From positions 124,001 to 188,000 of the forward strand of contig JAXMFT010000001.1 of assembly GCA_046347635.1 (NCBI GenBank): DNA of 64,000 bases, read 5' to 3'. Source of the stretch: JAGVSZ01 sp019137045. GTDB taxonomy: Bacteria > Pseudomonadota > Gammaproteobacteria > Burkholderiales > SG8-39. The translations under genes were made by a program, and so were the position numbers. The notes beneath the pieces were generated by a model. It saw nothing but the letters and a program-made list of their open reading frames with translations, was not told the DNA's origin and made no database searches. Positions 8,818-17,564 of this stretch are shown piece by piece (the stretch's first letter is position 1; each line of letters begins with the position of its first letter).

Positions 8818-10340
8818 CCGCGCACGCGCTCGTCCTGCCGGTCCTCCTGCCCGCGGTCGCCGCCGTGCTCATGCTGCTCGCCGGCGAGCGGCGGCGCGCG
8901 GTGCAGCGCGCGCTCGGGTTCGTCTCCTGCTTCGCCCTCGCGGCCCTCGCGACCGCGTTCCTGGCGCAGAGCGCGTCAGGCGAAGTGCTCGCCTACTTCC
9001 TGGGCGGCTGGGCGGCGCCGTTCGGGATCGCGCTCGTCCTCGACCGCCTCGCCGCGCTCATGCTCGCCCTGACTGCCGTGGTCGGGACCGCGGCCCTCGT
9101 CGCCGCCGCAAGCGGCGCGGAGCCGGTGGACGTGCGCGGCCGCTGGTTCCATCCGCTGTTCCAGTTCCAGCTGATGGGCCTGAACGGCGCGTTCCTGACC
9201 GGCGACCTCTTCAACCTGTTCGTGTGCTTCGAGATCCTCCTGATCGCCTCCTACTGCCTGCTCGCGCACGGCCAGGGCGTCGCGCGCCTGCGCTCGGCGG
9301 TGCATTTCGTGGTGATCAACCTTGCCGCCTCCGCGCTCTTCCTCCTCGGCATTGCGACGCTCTACGCGGTCACCGGCACCCTCAACATGGCCGACCTCGC
9401 GCTGCGGGTGCCGGCCGTCGCGCCGCACGACGCCGGGCTGGTGCGCGCGGGCGCGCTGCTGCTGCTCGTCGTCTTCGCGGTCAAGGCGGCCGCGTTTCCG
9501 CTCTACCTGTGGCTGCCGGCCGCCTATACGGCGGCGGCGGCGCCGGTGGCGGCGCTGTTCGCGATCATGACGAAGGTCGGGGTCTACGCGATCGTGCGCG
9601 TGCACGGGGTCATCTTCGGTCCGGGCGCGGGCGACGCGGCGCTGGTCGCCGCGCCGTGGCTGTTCGCCGCCGCGCTGGCGACGGCGGTTCTCGGCGCCGC
9701 CGGCGCGCTCGGCGCCTCCTCGCTCACCCGCATGACCGCTTACCTCACGATCGCGTCGGTCGGCACGCTCCTGATCGCCGTGAGCCTGTTCTCGCCCGCC
9801 GGCCTCGGCGCCGCGCTGTACTACCTGCTCCACTCGACGCTGGTCGTGGCGGCGTTGTTCCTGCTCGCCGCCGAGATCGGCGCGCGCCGCGGCGCCGCCG
9901 GCGACCGCCTGCAGCGCGGCGCCGCGATCGCGCGGCCGGCCGCGCTCGGGCTGGCGCTGCTCGTCGCCGCGGCGTCGATCGTCGGGCTGCCGCCACTCTC
10001 CGGTTTCGTCGGCAAGCTCATGATCCTCGGCGCCACCGGCGCGCTGCCCGCCACGCCGCTCGTCTGGACGGTGATCCTCGGCACCGGGTTCGCGACGCTC
10101 CTCGCGCTGACGCGCGCCGGCAGCGTGCTGCTGTGGCAGCCGGGCGACGCGGGGGCGGCGCCGGGAACGACGACGCCGCGGGCGCTCGTCGTGCCCGCGG
10201 CGCTGCTCGCGTGCGGCGTCGCGCTCGCGCTCTTCGCCGCGCCGGTCAAGCGGTTCGCCGACGCCGCCGCGCAGCAGCTCGCCGACACGCCGGGCTACGC
10301 GGCGCGGATTCTCGGCGACCGGACGAGGCGCCCCCGATGA
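8814..10340 (+). CDS. mrpD: Mrp antiporter subunit D
   Basis: NuoM/NuoN-like membrane subunit (508 aa) that provides a proton or Na+ half channel in the Mrp complex. FNLFVCFEILLIASYCLLAHG holds the conserved Glu and VVFAVKAAAFPLYLWLPAAY plus IMTKVGVYAIVRVHG hold the conserved lysines. The start is a TTG at 8814 overlapping the mrpC TGA, chosen because GGGAGGAG lies 5 nt upstream and no ATG/GTG is placed as well. The stop overlaps the mrpE ATG (ATGA). Confidence 0.95.
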   Translation: MTAHALVLPVLLPAVAAVLMLLAGERRRAVQRALGFVSCFALAALATAFLAQSASGEVLAYFLGGWAAPFGIALVLDRLAALMLALTAVVGTAALVAAASGAEPVDVRGRWFHPLFQFQLMGLNGAFLTGDLFNLFVCFEILLIASYCLLAHGQGVARLRSAVHFVVINLAASALFLLGIATLYAVTGTLNMADLALRVPAVAPHDAGLVRAGALLLLVVFAVKAAAFPLYLWLPAAYTAAAAPVAALFAIMTKVGVYAIVRVHGVIFGPGAGDAALVAAPWLFAAALATAVLGAAGALGASSLTRMTAYLTIASVGTLLIAVSLFSPAGLGAALYYLLHSTLVVAALFLLAAEIGARRGAAGDRLQRGAAIARPAALGLALLVAAASIVGLPPLSGFVGKLMILGATGALPATPLVWTVILGTGFATLLALTRAGSVLLWQPGDAGAAPGTTTPRALVVPAALLACGVALALFAAPVKRFADAAAQQLADTPGYAARILGDRTRRPR

Positions 10341-10834
10341 GCCGACTCTTCCCGCGCCCGTGGCTCTCCGGCGCGCTGTTCGCGGCGGCGCTGATGTTCT
10401 GGGGCGTGGCCCCGCTCCCGTTCGCCGGTGCGGCGCTGCTCGCGCTCGTCCTCCCGCTCGGGCTCGCCCGCGTCGGCGCGCCGTCCAGTCCGCTCGCCCG
10501 CCCGGGGCGCGCGGCGCGCCTCGCCGCGGTGGTGCTGTGGGACATCGTGGTGGCGAACGTCGCGGTGGCGCGCCTGGTCCTCGGCCCGCCGGGACGGCTG
10601 CGCCCGGCGTTCGTCGCGGTGCCGCTCGACGCGCCGCACCCGCAGGTCGCCGCGGCGCTCGCGATGATCGTGACGATGACGCCGGGAACGGTGTCGGCGG
10701 ACATCGACGAGGGCTGCACGCGGCTCCTCGTGCACGTGCTCGACACCGGCGACCCCGCGCGCGTGGCGGCCGACATCAAGCTGCGCTACGAGCGCGCGCT
10801 CATGGAGATCTTCGGATGCTCGACCTCGCGCTGA
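10337..10834 (+). CDS. mrpE: Mrp antiporter subunit E
   Basis: Subunit of 165 aa with N-terminal helices (LSGALFAAALMFWGVAPLP, AAVVLWDIVVANVAVARLVL) and a soluble C-terminal domain. The stretch IVTMTPGTVSADIDEGCTRL is the MrpE/PhaE signature. The start ATG at 10337 overlaps the mrpD stop; the 3' end overlaps mrpF by 19 nt. MrpE is needed for assembly or full activity of the complex in studied bacteria. Confidence 0.93.
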   Translation: MSRLFPRPWLSGALFAAALMFWGVAPLPFAGAALLALVLPLGLARVGAPSSPLARPGRAARLAAVVLWDIVVANVAVARLVLGPPGRLRPAFVAVPLDAPHPQVAAALAMIVTMTPGTVSADIDEGCTRLLVHVLDTGDPARVAADIKLRYERALMEIFGCSTSR

Positions 10835-11085
10835 ACGTCGCGTTCGCCGCCTTCGGCCTCGCGTTCCTGCTCGCGGCGTTCCGGCTCCTGCGCGGCCCGA
10901 GCGCGCCCGACCGCATCCTCGCGCTCGACACCCTCTACGTCGACGCGGTCGCGCTCGCGCTCCTGCTCGCGGTGCAGCAAGACAGCGCGGCGTACTTCGA
11001 GGTCGCCCTGCTCATCGCGCTGATCGGGTTCGTCTCGACGGTGGCGCTGGCGCGCTTCGTCGCGCGCGGCGACGTGACCGGTTGA
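10816..11085 (+). CDS. mrpF: Mrp antiporter subunit F
   Basis: Three-helix membrane protein of 89 aa. RLLRGPSAPDRILALDTLYV between helices 1 and 2 is the MrpF/PhaF signature (GP-xxDR). The ATG at 10816 lies inside the end of mrpE, in another frame, so translation is probably coupled. Six nucleotides separate its stop from mrpG. Confidence 0.93.
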   Translation: MLDLALNVAFAAFGLAFLLAAFRLLRGPSAPDRILALDTLYVDAVALALLLAVQQDSAAYFEVALLIALIGFVSTVALARFVARGDVTG

Positions 11086-11091
11086 GCCGCG

Positions 11092-11433
11092 ATGCGCGCC
11101 GCGATCGAGGTCCTGATCTCGCTCCTGCTGGTCGCCGGCGGGTTCTTCGGCCTGGTGGGCGCGATCGGGCTCGTGCGCCTGCCCGACTTCCTGATGCGGC
11201 TGCACGCGCCGACCAAGGCGACCACGCTGGGCGTCGGCGGCGCGCTGCTCGCCGCGCTGCTGTACTTCGTCGGCAGCGGGCGGTGGATCGTGCACGAGCT
11301 GCTGATCGCGGCGTTCCTCTTCATCGGCGCGCCGGTGTCCGCGCTGATGCTGGCGCAGGCCGCGATCCGCGCGCGCCTGCCCTCGCGCGCTCCGCTCGCG
11401 GAGGCGGGCGAGGACGAGGAAAGGCCCGGCTGA
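11092..11433 (+). CDS. mrpG: Mrp antiporter subunit G
   Basis: Last gene of the mrp operon, 113 aa with three helices. GLVRLPDFLMRLHAPTKATT is the MrpG signature. The C-terminal 20 residues are charged and acidic. The operon ends convergently against the second TRAP operon, with a GC-rich palindrome between them. Confidence 0.93.
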   Translation: MRAAIEVLISLLLVAGGFFGLVGAIGLVRLPDFLMRLHAPTKATTLGVGGALLAALLYFVGSGRWIVHELLIAAFLFIGAPVSALMLAQAAIRARLPSRAPLAEAGEDEERPG

Positions 11434-11466
11434 GCGTGATCTTCGTGCGCGCTCCGGAACGAAAAC

Positions 11467-11480
11467 CGCGCCGCGGCGCG
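11467..11480. terminator. Palindrome between convergent mrpG and dctM2
   Basis: CGCGCCGCGGCGCG is a perfect 14-bp palindrome in the 58-nt gap between two convergent operons. On the minus strand it is followed by GGTTTTCG, a short T-run, so it could end dctM2 transcription; on the plus strand no T-run follows. Confidence 0.45.
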
Positions 11481-11491
11481 CCTCCGCCGGG

Positions 11492-12946
11492 CTACTGCTT
11501 GGCCGGCGCCGCTTCGTCCTTCGAATCCGCCGCGCCTTCCTCCGCCGGCTCGCTCGGCGCGAGCAGCGGGTCCTTCTCGAGCGAGCCGGCGTCGTCGACC
11601 ACCTTCTCGACCGGTGCCTCGCGCGCCATCCGCTGCAGGTACTCGGGGAAGGCGGTGGCGATCTGCGGAAACACGATGACGAGCGCGATCGCGACGATCT
11701 GCAGCAGCATGAACTGGAACATGCCCTTGTAGATCGTCAGCAGGGACCACCCCGGGACCACCTGCTTGAGGTAGTAGGCGGACATCGCGACCGGCGGCGA
11801 GAGATACGCGGTCTGGAGCACGACCGCCACCAGCGCGCCGAACCAGACGAGATCGAACTTGAGCGCCGCGACCACCGGGTAGAAGATCGGCAGGAACACC
11901 AGGATGATCGCCGGCCACTCGAACGGCCACCCGAGCAGGAAGATCAGCACGACGACCACGATCAGCATCGCGAACGGCGGCAGCGGCAGCGCGAGCAGCG
12001 ACTCGGTGATCCAGTTGGCCGTTCCGAGGCGCGCGAACACCGCCCCGAAGATGTTCGACGTGACCGCGAGCAGCAGCACCATGCTCGAGGTCGCCATCGC
12101 GCTCAGCAGGGCCCGCTTGAGCCCGGAGAACGTGAACTTGCGGAAGGCGATCGAGAGGACGATCGCGCCTGCCGCGCCCATCCCGGAGGCCTCGGTCGGC
12201 GTCGCGAGGCCGGCGAGGATGGTGCCGAGCGTCGCGGCGATCAGCCCGCCGAGCGGCAGGATGCCGATCGCGACCTCCTTCAGGATCACCCAGGCCGAAG
12301 TCACGCGCTCGACCTTCGGCACCGGCGGCCCGAGCTTCGGGTCGAGGTAGCTGCGCAGCAGCAGGTAGACGACGTAGATGCCGGCGAGCAGGAACCCCGG
12401 CCCGAACGCGGCCGCGTAGAGGTCGGCGACCGACACCCCGAGCACCGGCCCCATCACGATCAGCATGACCGAGGGCGGGATGAGGATGCCGAGCGTCCCG
12501 CCGGCGGTGATGGTGCCGGCGGCGAGCTGCGCGTCGTAGCCGGTCCGATTCATGATCGGCGCGGCCATGATCCCGAGCACCGTCACCGCGGCCCCGACGA
12601 TGCCGGTCGCCATCGCGAACACCGCGGCGGTGAGCACCACGACCAGGAACAGCGCCCCGCGCACCGGCGCGAGCAGCAGCCGGAACGCGGTGAACAGGCG
12701 CTCCATCAGGCCGCCCTGCTCGGTGATGAAGCCCATGAAGATGAACAGCGGCACCGCCGCGAGCAGCTCCTCCTTCATCATCCCGATGGTCTGGAAGTAC
12801 GCCAGGTCGAAGACCACGTGCCCGAGCCCGAAGTAGCCGAACACGAGCGCGAGGAACAGCAGCGTGAAGCTGATCGGGAAGCCGATGAAGATCGCGCCGA
12901 TCATCACCACCAGCATGACGAGGCCGAGGAACGCGAGTCCGGTCAT
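11492..12946 (-). CDS. dctM: TRAP transporter large permease DctM, second system
   Basis: Standard-size large TRAP permease (484 aa). It has GFPISFTLLFLALVFGYF near the N-terminus, ITAGGTLGILIPPSVMLIV near 150, LATPTEASGMGAAGAI near 250 and LSPPVAMSAYYLKQVVPG near 390, the same family as the first DctM but without its insertion. An acidic 40-residue tail (SLEKDPLLAPSEPAEEGA) follows the last helix. It lies 115 nt behind dctQ2; that gap holds a 16-bp palindrome CCCCGGCGCGCCGGGG but no gene. It works with the receptor encoded at 13732-14886. Confidence 0.93.
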   Translation of the reverse strand: MTGLAFLGLVMLVVMIGAIFIGFPISFTLLFLALVFGYFGLGHVVFDLAYFQTIGMMKEELLAAVPLFIFMGFITEQGGLMERLFTAFRLLLAPVRGALFLVVVLTAAVFAMATGIVGAAVTVLGIMAAPIMNRTGYDAQLAAGTITAGGTLGILIPPSVMLIVMGPVLGVSVADLYAAAFGPGFLLAGIYVVYLLLRSYLDPKLGPPVPKVERVTSAWVILKEVAIGILPLGGLIAATLGTILAGLATPTEASGMGAAGAIVLSIAFRKFTFSGLKRALLSAMATSSMVLLLAVTSNIFGAVFARLGTANWITESLLALPLPPFAMLIVVVVLIFLLGWPFEWPAIILVFLPIFYPVVAALKFDLVWFGALVAVVLQTAYLSPPVAMSAYYLKQVVPGWSLLTIYKGMFQFMLLQIVAIALVIVFPQIATAFPEYLQRMAREAPVEKVVDDAGSLEKDPLLAPSEPAEEGAADSKDEAAPAKQ

Positions 12947-13061
12947 CGCCGCGCCTCCCGCCCCCGCCGCGCCGGCGGCGCGATGCGCGCGCCGGGCAAG
13001 GCGGGGCGGACGTTCGCGCTGCCGCAGTTCCCCGGCGCGCCGGGGTGCCGCGCCGGCGGGC

Positions 13062-13613
13062 TCATACCTCGACCTTTTCCTTGCGCTCGAGCTCCATGCC
13101 GGTGCGCGCCGCCCACAGGCTCTTGATCGTCTCGGACACGCCCTGTATCAGCAACAGCAGGCACGCGAGCGGAACGACCATCTTGTACGGCCACAGGAGC
13201 GGCCGCCAGGGCGTCTGCTCCGAGGTCTCGTTGATCGTCCATGCGTAGTAACCCTCGTTCCAGCTGACCGCGAGGAAGAGGATGAAGGCGGGGAAGAAGA
13301 GCACGAGGTACGCGATCGAGTCGATGATCCCCCGCGTCCGCACCGACCAGCGCTCGAAGAAGAAGTCGGTGCGGATGTGGGCGCCCTTGTGCAGCGCGTA
13401 GGCGCACCCGAGCATGAACAGCGTTCCGTACAGCATGTAGGTCACGTCGAACGACCAGATCGTCGGCGCGTCGAAGACGTAGCGCGCGATCACCTCGTAG
13501 CACACCGCCAGGACGAGCGGGATGCTGAGCGACGCGATCCAGAGCCCGGTCGTGTCGGTGAACCTGTCGATCGTGCGGACGAGCTTGACCAGCGTCGGCG
13601 ACGGCTCGGGCAT
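13062..13613 (-). CDS. dctQ: TRAP transporter small permease DctQ, second system
   Basis: Small permease (183 aa) with four helices, for example LWIASLSIPLVLAVCYEVIA and YLVLFFPAFILFLAVSW. The patterns RYVFDAPTIWSFDVTYMLYG and ALHKGAHIRTDFFFERWS match the DctQ family (FcbT2 type). ATG at 13613 follows a GAGGGGAAGCGCCG ribosome-site region. It sits between dctP2 and dctM2 in one operon. Confidence 0.92.
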   Translation of the reverse strand: MPEPSPTLVKLVRTIDRFTDTTGLWIASLSIPLVLAVCYEVIARYVFDAPTIWSFDVTYMLYGTLFMLGCAYALHKGAHIRTDFFFERWSVRTRGIIDSIAYLVLFFPAFILFLAVSWNEGYYAWTINETSEQTPWRPLLWPYKMVVPLACLLLLIQGVSETIKSLWAARTGMELERKEKVEV

Positions 13614-13641
13614 CGGCGCTTCCCCTCGATGGACTGGGCGC

Positions 13642-13712
13642 GGCCGGACCGCCCGCGCGCGTGCGGTCCGGCCCCTTCTTCCGGTTGCGCTCGCGCCCGG
13701 GGCCGGGCGCGA
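13642..13712. other. Two strong hairpins between dctP2 and dctQ2
   Basis: GGCCGGACCG (13642-13651) pairs perfectly with CGGTCCGGCC (13664-13673), and TCGCGCCCGG (13691-13700) with CCGGGCGCGA (13703-13712). They fill the 118-nt dctP2-dctQ2 gap. Neither has a T-run on the minus strand, so rather than terminating they may block 3' decay and keep dctP mRNA in excess over dctQM. Confidence 0.5.
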
Positions 13713-13731
13713 GCCGCCGGGCGGCGCCGGA

Positions 13732-14886
13732 TCAGTTCTTCTTCGCCGCCGCCTTGCCGGCCGCCGCCTTCTCCGGGAAGTAGTAGTTCGCCGCGAACGA
13801 ATAGGGCGGAAAGTAGAAGCGCTTCGCCGGCACCACCACGCTGGCGTAGGCGCGCTGCGAATCGAGCACCTTCTTGAAGAAGGGGTTCTTTTCGCTCTCC
13901 TCCTTGGCGAGCGCGTCCCAGGTCTTGAGGAACTCGACCAGGACCTCCGGCGGCGTGCGCAGGATCTGCACGTTGTGCTTCTCCTGCAGCTCCTTCAGCG
14001 CCTCCGCGTTCTGCTTCTGCCAGCGCGCCCACCAGCGGTAGAAGGTCTCGGTCGCCGCCGACTTGATCCACTCCTGCTGCTGGGCGTTGAGGCTCTTCCA
14101 CACGTCGCCGTTGAACAGCAGCTCGGCGATCGTCACGCTCTCGTGCATGCCCGGGGTGTAGTGGTACTTCCACACGTTGTGGAACCCGAGCCGCAGGTCC
14201 TCCACCCCGCCCACCCACTCGGCGCAGTCGATCACGCCGCGCTGCGCCGAGGGGATGATCTCGCCGCCGGGCATGTTCACCGTCTGCATCCCCATGCGCT
14301 GCCAGACCTCCGCGGCGATGCCGGTCTGCCGGCACTTCATGCCCTTGAAGTCCGCGAGGCTCTTGATCGGCCGCTTGAACCAGCCGAACGCCTGCGGGCC
14401 GGCAGGCAGGACCGGGAACGCGACGACGTTGAGCTTCAGCTCCTTCTGGTAGAACTCCTGGTAGAGCTCCAGGCCGCCGCCTTCGTACATCCAGCCCATC
14501 GCGTCGATGAAGTCCATGCCGAAGGTGCCGCCGGGACCGCCGGTGAAGAGGACCGCAGCCTTGTTCTTGCCGGTCCAGTAGGCCGCCCAGGCGTGCGCGC
14601 CGTCGAGCACCTTCTTGTGCGTCGCGTCCAGGACCTCGAAGGCCGGCACGACCTGGCCCGCGGGCATCGTCTCGATCTTCAGCGTGCCGGCCGAGAGCTT
14701 GCCGACCCGGTCCGCCCACATGGTGAAGTTCTCGTACAGCGTGAGCGACGCCGGCCAGGTGGCCTGCATCTTCAGCGTGGTGGGCGCCTGCGCGTGCGCG
14801 GTCATGCTGCCCAGGGCGAGCGCACCGACGGCGAGCGCGCCCAGAGCGGCCGCGCGCGCGCGCGGCCATCCGGCCGGATGTCTCAT
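13732..14886 (-). CDS. dctP: TRAP transporter substrate-binding protein DctP, second system
   Basis: Periplasmic receptor (384 aa). The start is ATG 14886 (MRHPAGWPRARAAALGALAV), chosen because a long purine-rich ribosome site GAGGAGGAGGAGG ends 4 nt upstream; the longer frame to 15054 is Arg-rich and lacks a site. A Sec signal peptide ends near THAQA (about residue 33). The mature part has LKMQATWPASLTLYENF and METMPAGQVVPAFEVLDATH, and MNMPGGEIIPSAQRGVIDCAE, matching FcbT1-like receptors. The C-terminus (SFAANYYFPEKAAAGKAAAK) is Lys/Ala rich like that of the first DctP. First gene of dctP2-dctQ2-dctM2; solute unknown. Confidence 0.93.
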   Translation of the reverse strand: MRHPAGWPRARAAALGALAVGALALGSMTAHAQAPTTLKMQATWPASLTLYENFTMWADRVGKLSAGTLKIETMPAGQVVPAFEVLDATHKKVLDGAHAWAAYWTGKNKAAVLFTGGPGGTFGMDFIDAMGWMYEGGGLELYQEFYQKELKLNVVAFPVLPAGPQAFGWFKRPIKSLADFKGMKCRQTGIAAEVWQRMGMQTVNMPGGEIIPSAQRGVIDCAEWVGGVEDLRLGFHNVWKYHYTPGMHESVTIAELLFNGDVWKSLNAQQQEWIKSAATETFYRWWARWQKQNAEALKELQEKHNVQILRTPPEVLVEFLKTWDALAKEESEKNPFFKKVLDSQRAYASVVVPAKRFYFPPYSFAANYYFPEKAAAGKAAAKKN

Positions 14887-15060
14887 GGTCCTCCTCCTCC
14901 TCAACGACGATTCACGAGCCGCCAGGGCGCTTCGCACGCTGGGTGCGCTGGGCCCCCGCGACCCCTCCTGGTGACTGCGGCGCGACGCGGCCCCTCCAAG
15001 ACCGCGCAGCGCCGGGGCCTGCGCCCGCTCGCAAGGCCGGGGCTGGCTCCGCACGGGCGG

Positions 15061-15089
15061 AGTAAGCCCGACTTCCCCCGGGGTGTCAA
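15061..15089 (-). promoter_or_regulatory. Candidate promoter for the second TRAP operon
   Basis: On the minus strand a perfect TTGACA (15089-15084) is followed after 17 nt by CTTACT (15066-15061), a weak -10. It points at dctP2, giving a leader of roughly 170 nt. The 245-nt gap 14887-15131 holds no other gene that can be supported. Confidence 0.4.
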
Positions 15090-15131
15090 CTGCGGTGCGG
15101 TGCGCCCGGCCCGCGCCCGCTCGCGCGCCGT

Positions 15132-15812
15132 TCAGGTGGCGGCGCGGACGAGGATCATGTGGACCCGGTACGGCCCGTGCGCGCCGAGCACGATCGTCTG
15201 GTCGATGTCGCCGGTGCGCGAGGGCCCGGAGATGAAGCTCACCAGGCGCGGCAAGCGGCCAAGCTCGGCCCGGGCGCGCGCCCAGCCGTCCTCCATGTGC
15301 TGCACGATGCGTCCGGTCGGCACCACCGCGATGTGCGTCTCGGGCAGCAGGCTTGCCGCCGCAGGGGTCTCCGGGCCCGACACCACCATCAGGGTTCCGG
15401 TCTCGGCGAGCGCCGCGAAGACCCCGGTGACGCCGACCGCGTCGCGATCCTCCGCGCCGCGCGCCTCGAGCGCGAGCCCGGCGCCCGCCCAGTCGAGGCC
15501 TGCGAGCGCGGGCGAGACGCAGCCGGACCGGGGCAGGCCGTGCGCGGCGAGATAGCGCGCGGCGGCGCCCGGCACCTCGGCCAGGCGCTCGACCAGGTCG
15601 GTCGTGCTCTGCATCGCCTCGGCGCGGGCGCGAAACCCGGCGACGAGGTCGTGGTCCACCGCCGGGAGCGGGCCGCGCGGATGGGCGGCGATGTAGGTCT
15701 CCACCGCGGCGAGCTCCGCCTGAGCGGGGCGGCTCGCCGCGCCGCGCCCCTGCGCGCGGCGGATGCGCGCGAGGATCTCCCTGCGGGCGCGGTCGCTGTC
15801 GCCGATCGCCAT
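15132..15812 (-). CDS. LUD-domain protein (LutC/YkgG family)
   Basis: Soluble protein of 226 aa of the LUD family (LutC of the lactate-utilisation LutABC complex; YkgG). The pattern GVTGVFAALAETGTLMVVSG, then LPETHIAVVPTGRIVQHMED and ISGPSRTGDIDQTIVLGAHG, is diagnostic. Here it stands without lutA or lutB: the only neighbour is pntB, 14 nt upstream, on the same strand, so it may ride on the pnt transcript. ATG 15812 begins MAIGDSDRARREIL. A role in lactate or glycolate oxidation is only suggested by family. Confidence 0.85.
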   Translation of the reverse strand: MAIGDSDRARREILARIRRAQGRGAASRPAQAELAAVETYIAAHPRGPLPAVDHDLVAGFRARAEAMQSTTDLVERLAEVPGAAARYLAAHGLPRSGCVSPALAGLDWAGAGLALEARGAEDRDAVGVTGVFAALAETGTLMVVSGPETPAAASLLPETHIAVVPTGRIVQHMEDGWARARAELGRLPRLVSFISGPSRTGDIDQTIVLGAHGPYRVHMILVRAAT

Positions 15813-15826
15813 CGCGTGCGGCGGCT

Positions 15827-17227
15827 TCAGTCGATCGCCTTGACGATCTCCTCGACCACCTTCTTCGCGTCGCCGAAGACCATCATCGTCCGGTCCATGT
15901 AGAAGAGCGGGTTGTCGAGGCCGGCGTAGCCGGCGGCCATCGAGCGCTTGTTGACGAGCACCGTGCGCGCCTTGTGCGCCTCGATGATCGGCATGCCGTA
16001 GATCGGGCTGCCCTTTTCCTCCGCGAGCGGGTTCACCACGTCGTTCGCGCCGAGCACGAAGGCGATGTCGGTGGTACCGAGGTCGGAGTTGATGTCCTCC
16101 ATCTCGAACACCTGCTCGTAGGGCACCTCGGCCTCGGCGAGCAGCACGTTCATGTGCCCCGGCATGCGCCCCGCGACCGGGTGGATCGCGTAGCGCACGT
16201 TCACCCCCTTGGCGATGAGCTTCTGCGCCATCTCCTTCACCGCGTGCTGGGCGCGCGCCACCGCCAGGCCGTAGCCGGGAATGATCACCACGCTCTCGGC
16301 GTTGCCGAGCAGGAAGGCGACGTCGTCGGCCGACCCGGACTTGACCGTCTTCTGCCCGGTGTCGGCGGCGGCGCTGCCCTCGGCGGCGCCGAACCCGCCC
16401 AGGATCACGCTGAAGAACGAGCGGTTCATCGCGCGGCACATGATGTAGGACAGGATCGCGCCCGAGGAACCGACCAGCGACCCGGCGATGATCAGCATCG
16501 GGTTGTTGAGCGAGAAGCCGATCCCGGCCGCGGCCCAGCCCGAGTAGCTGTTCAGCATCGAGATCACCACCGGCATGTCGGCGCCGCCGATCGGGATGAT
16601 GATCAGCACCCCGAGCACGAAAGCAAGCGCGGTCATCGCGATGAACGGCGGCCACTGCGCCTGCGGGGCGGCGAGGAAGAACGCCACCCCGAACGCGATC
16701 ATGGCGATGCCGAGCGCGAGGTTGAGCAGGTGCTGGCCCTTGAACACCACCGGGGCGCTGGAGAACAGGCGGAACTTCTTGCCCAGCCCGGCGAGCTTGC
16801 CGAAGGCGATGACCGAGCCGGAGAAGGTGATCGCGCCGACGAAGGTGCCGATGAACAGTTCGAGCTTGTTGCCGGTCGGGATCGGGTCGGGCAGGCCGAA
16901 CGCGGCCGGGTTGTTGACCACCGCGATCGCGATCAGCACCGCCGCCATGCCGACGAGCGAGTGCATCGCCGCGACCAGCTCGGGCATCTGGGTCATCTCG
17001 ACCCGGCGCGCGACCACCGCGCCGATGGCCCCGCCGATCAGGATCGCGACCAGGATGAGCTCGACGCGCTGCGTCGTGGCGAGCGTGACCAGGACGGCGA
17101 TCGCCATCCCGACCATGCCGAACAGGTTGCCGCGGCGCGCGCTCTCGGGGTGCGACAGGCCCTTCAGCGCCAGGATGAAGAGCACGCTGGCGGCGAGGTA
17201 CCACAGGGCGAGCTGGTTGGCGGTCAT
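15827..17227 (-). CDS. pntB: NAD(P) transhydrogenase subunit beta
   Basis: 466 aa subunit with an N-terminal membrane domain (about nine helices, residues 1-275) and a C-terminal NADP(H)-binding domain (about 290-466; VIIPGYGLAVARAQHAVKEM, AIHPVAGRMPGHMNVLLAEA, VLGANDVVNPLAEEKGSPIYG). With the alpha subunits it couples hydride transfer from NADH to NADP+ to inward proton flow and so supplies NADPH. It starts 3 nt after the pntAB stop. The DTGQKTVKSGSADD linker joins the domains. Confidence 0.96.
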   Translation of the reverse strand: MTANQLALWYLAASVLFILALKGLSHPESARRGNLFGMVGMAIAVLVTLATTQRVELILVAILIGGAIGAVVARRVEMTQMPELVAAMHSLVGMAAVLIAIAVVNNPAAFGLPDPIPTGNKLELFIGTFVGAITFSGSVIAFGKLAGLGKKFRLFSSAPVVFKGQHLLNLALGIAMIAFGVAFFLAAPQAQWPPFIAMTALAFVLGVLIIIPIGGADMPVVISMLNSYSGWAAAGIGFSLNNPMLIIAGSLVGSSGAILSYIMCRAMNRSFFSVILGGFGAAEGSAAADTGQKTVKSGSADDVAFLLGNAESVVIIPGYGLAVARAQHAVKEMAQKLIAKGVNVRYAIHPVAGRMPGHMNVLLAEAEVPYEQVFEMEDINSDLGTTDIAFVLGANDVVNPLAEEKGSPIYGMPIIEAHKARTVLVNKRSMAAGYAGLDNPLFYMDRTMMVFGDAKKVVEEIVKAID

Positions 17228-17230
17228 GGC

Positions 17231-17551
17231 CTAGCCCTTGCCTCCGCCCCGGGGCTCCTTCTTCTTGAACATCTCCAGCATCCGCCGGGTCACCAGGAAG
17301 CCGCCGAAGGTGTTGATCGCGACCAGGCCCACCGCGACCGCGCCGATGATCGACCCGGCGTCGATGTCGCGCGGCCCGGCGGCGAGGATCGCCCCGACCA
17401 TGATCACCGAGCTGATCGCGTTGGTGACGCTCATCAGCGGGGTGTGCAGCGCCGGGGTGACGCCCCAGACCACGTGGTAGCCGACGAAGACCGCCAGCAC
17501 GAAGACGGTGAGGTTGACGACGGTGGGGTCGATCGCTCCGCTCATGTCCAT
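17231..17551 (-). CDS. pntAB: NAD(P) transhydrogenase subunit alpha, membrane part
   Basis: 106 aa protein with three or four helices (NLTVFVLAVFVGYHVVWGV, AISSVIMVGAILAAG, IIGAVAVGLVAINTFGGFLV), equal to the C-terminal membrane part of E. coli PntA. The split into a soluble PntAA and a small PntAB is common outside enterobacteria. ATG 17551 or 17545 (MDMSGA) are both possible; the difference is two residues. Confidence 0.95.
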   Translation of the reverse strand: MDMSGAIDPTVVNLTVFVLAVFVGYHVVWGVTPALHTPLMSVTNAISSVIMVGAILAAGPRDIDAGSIIGAVAVGLVAINTFGGFLVTRRMLEMFKKKEPRGGGKG

Positions 17552-17564
17552 TTGTCTCCCGGCC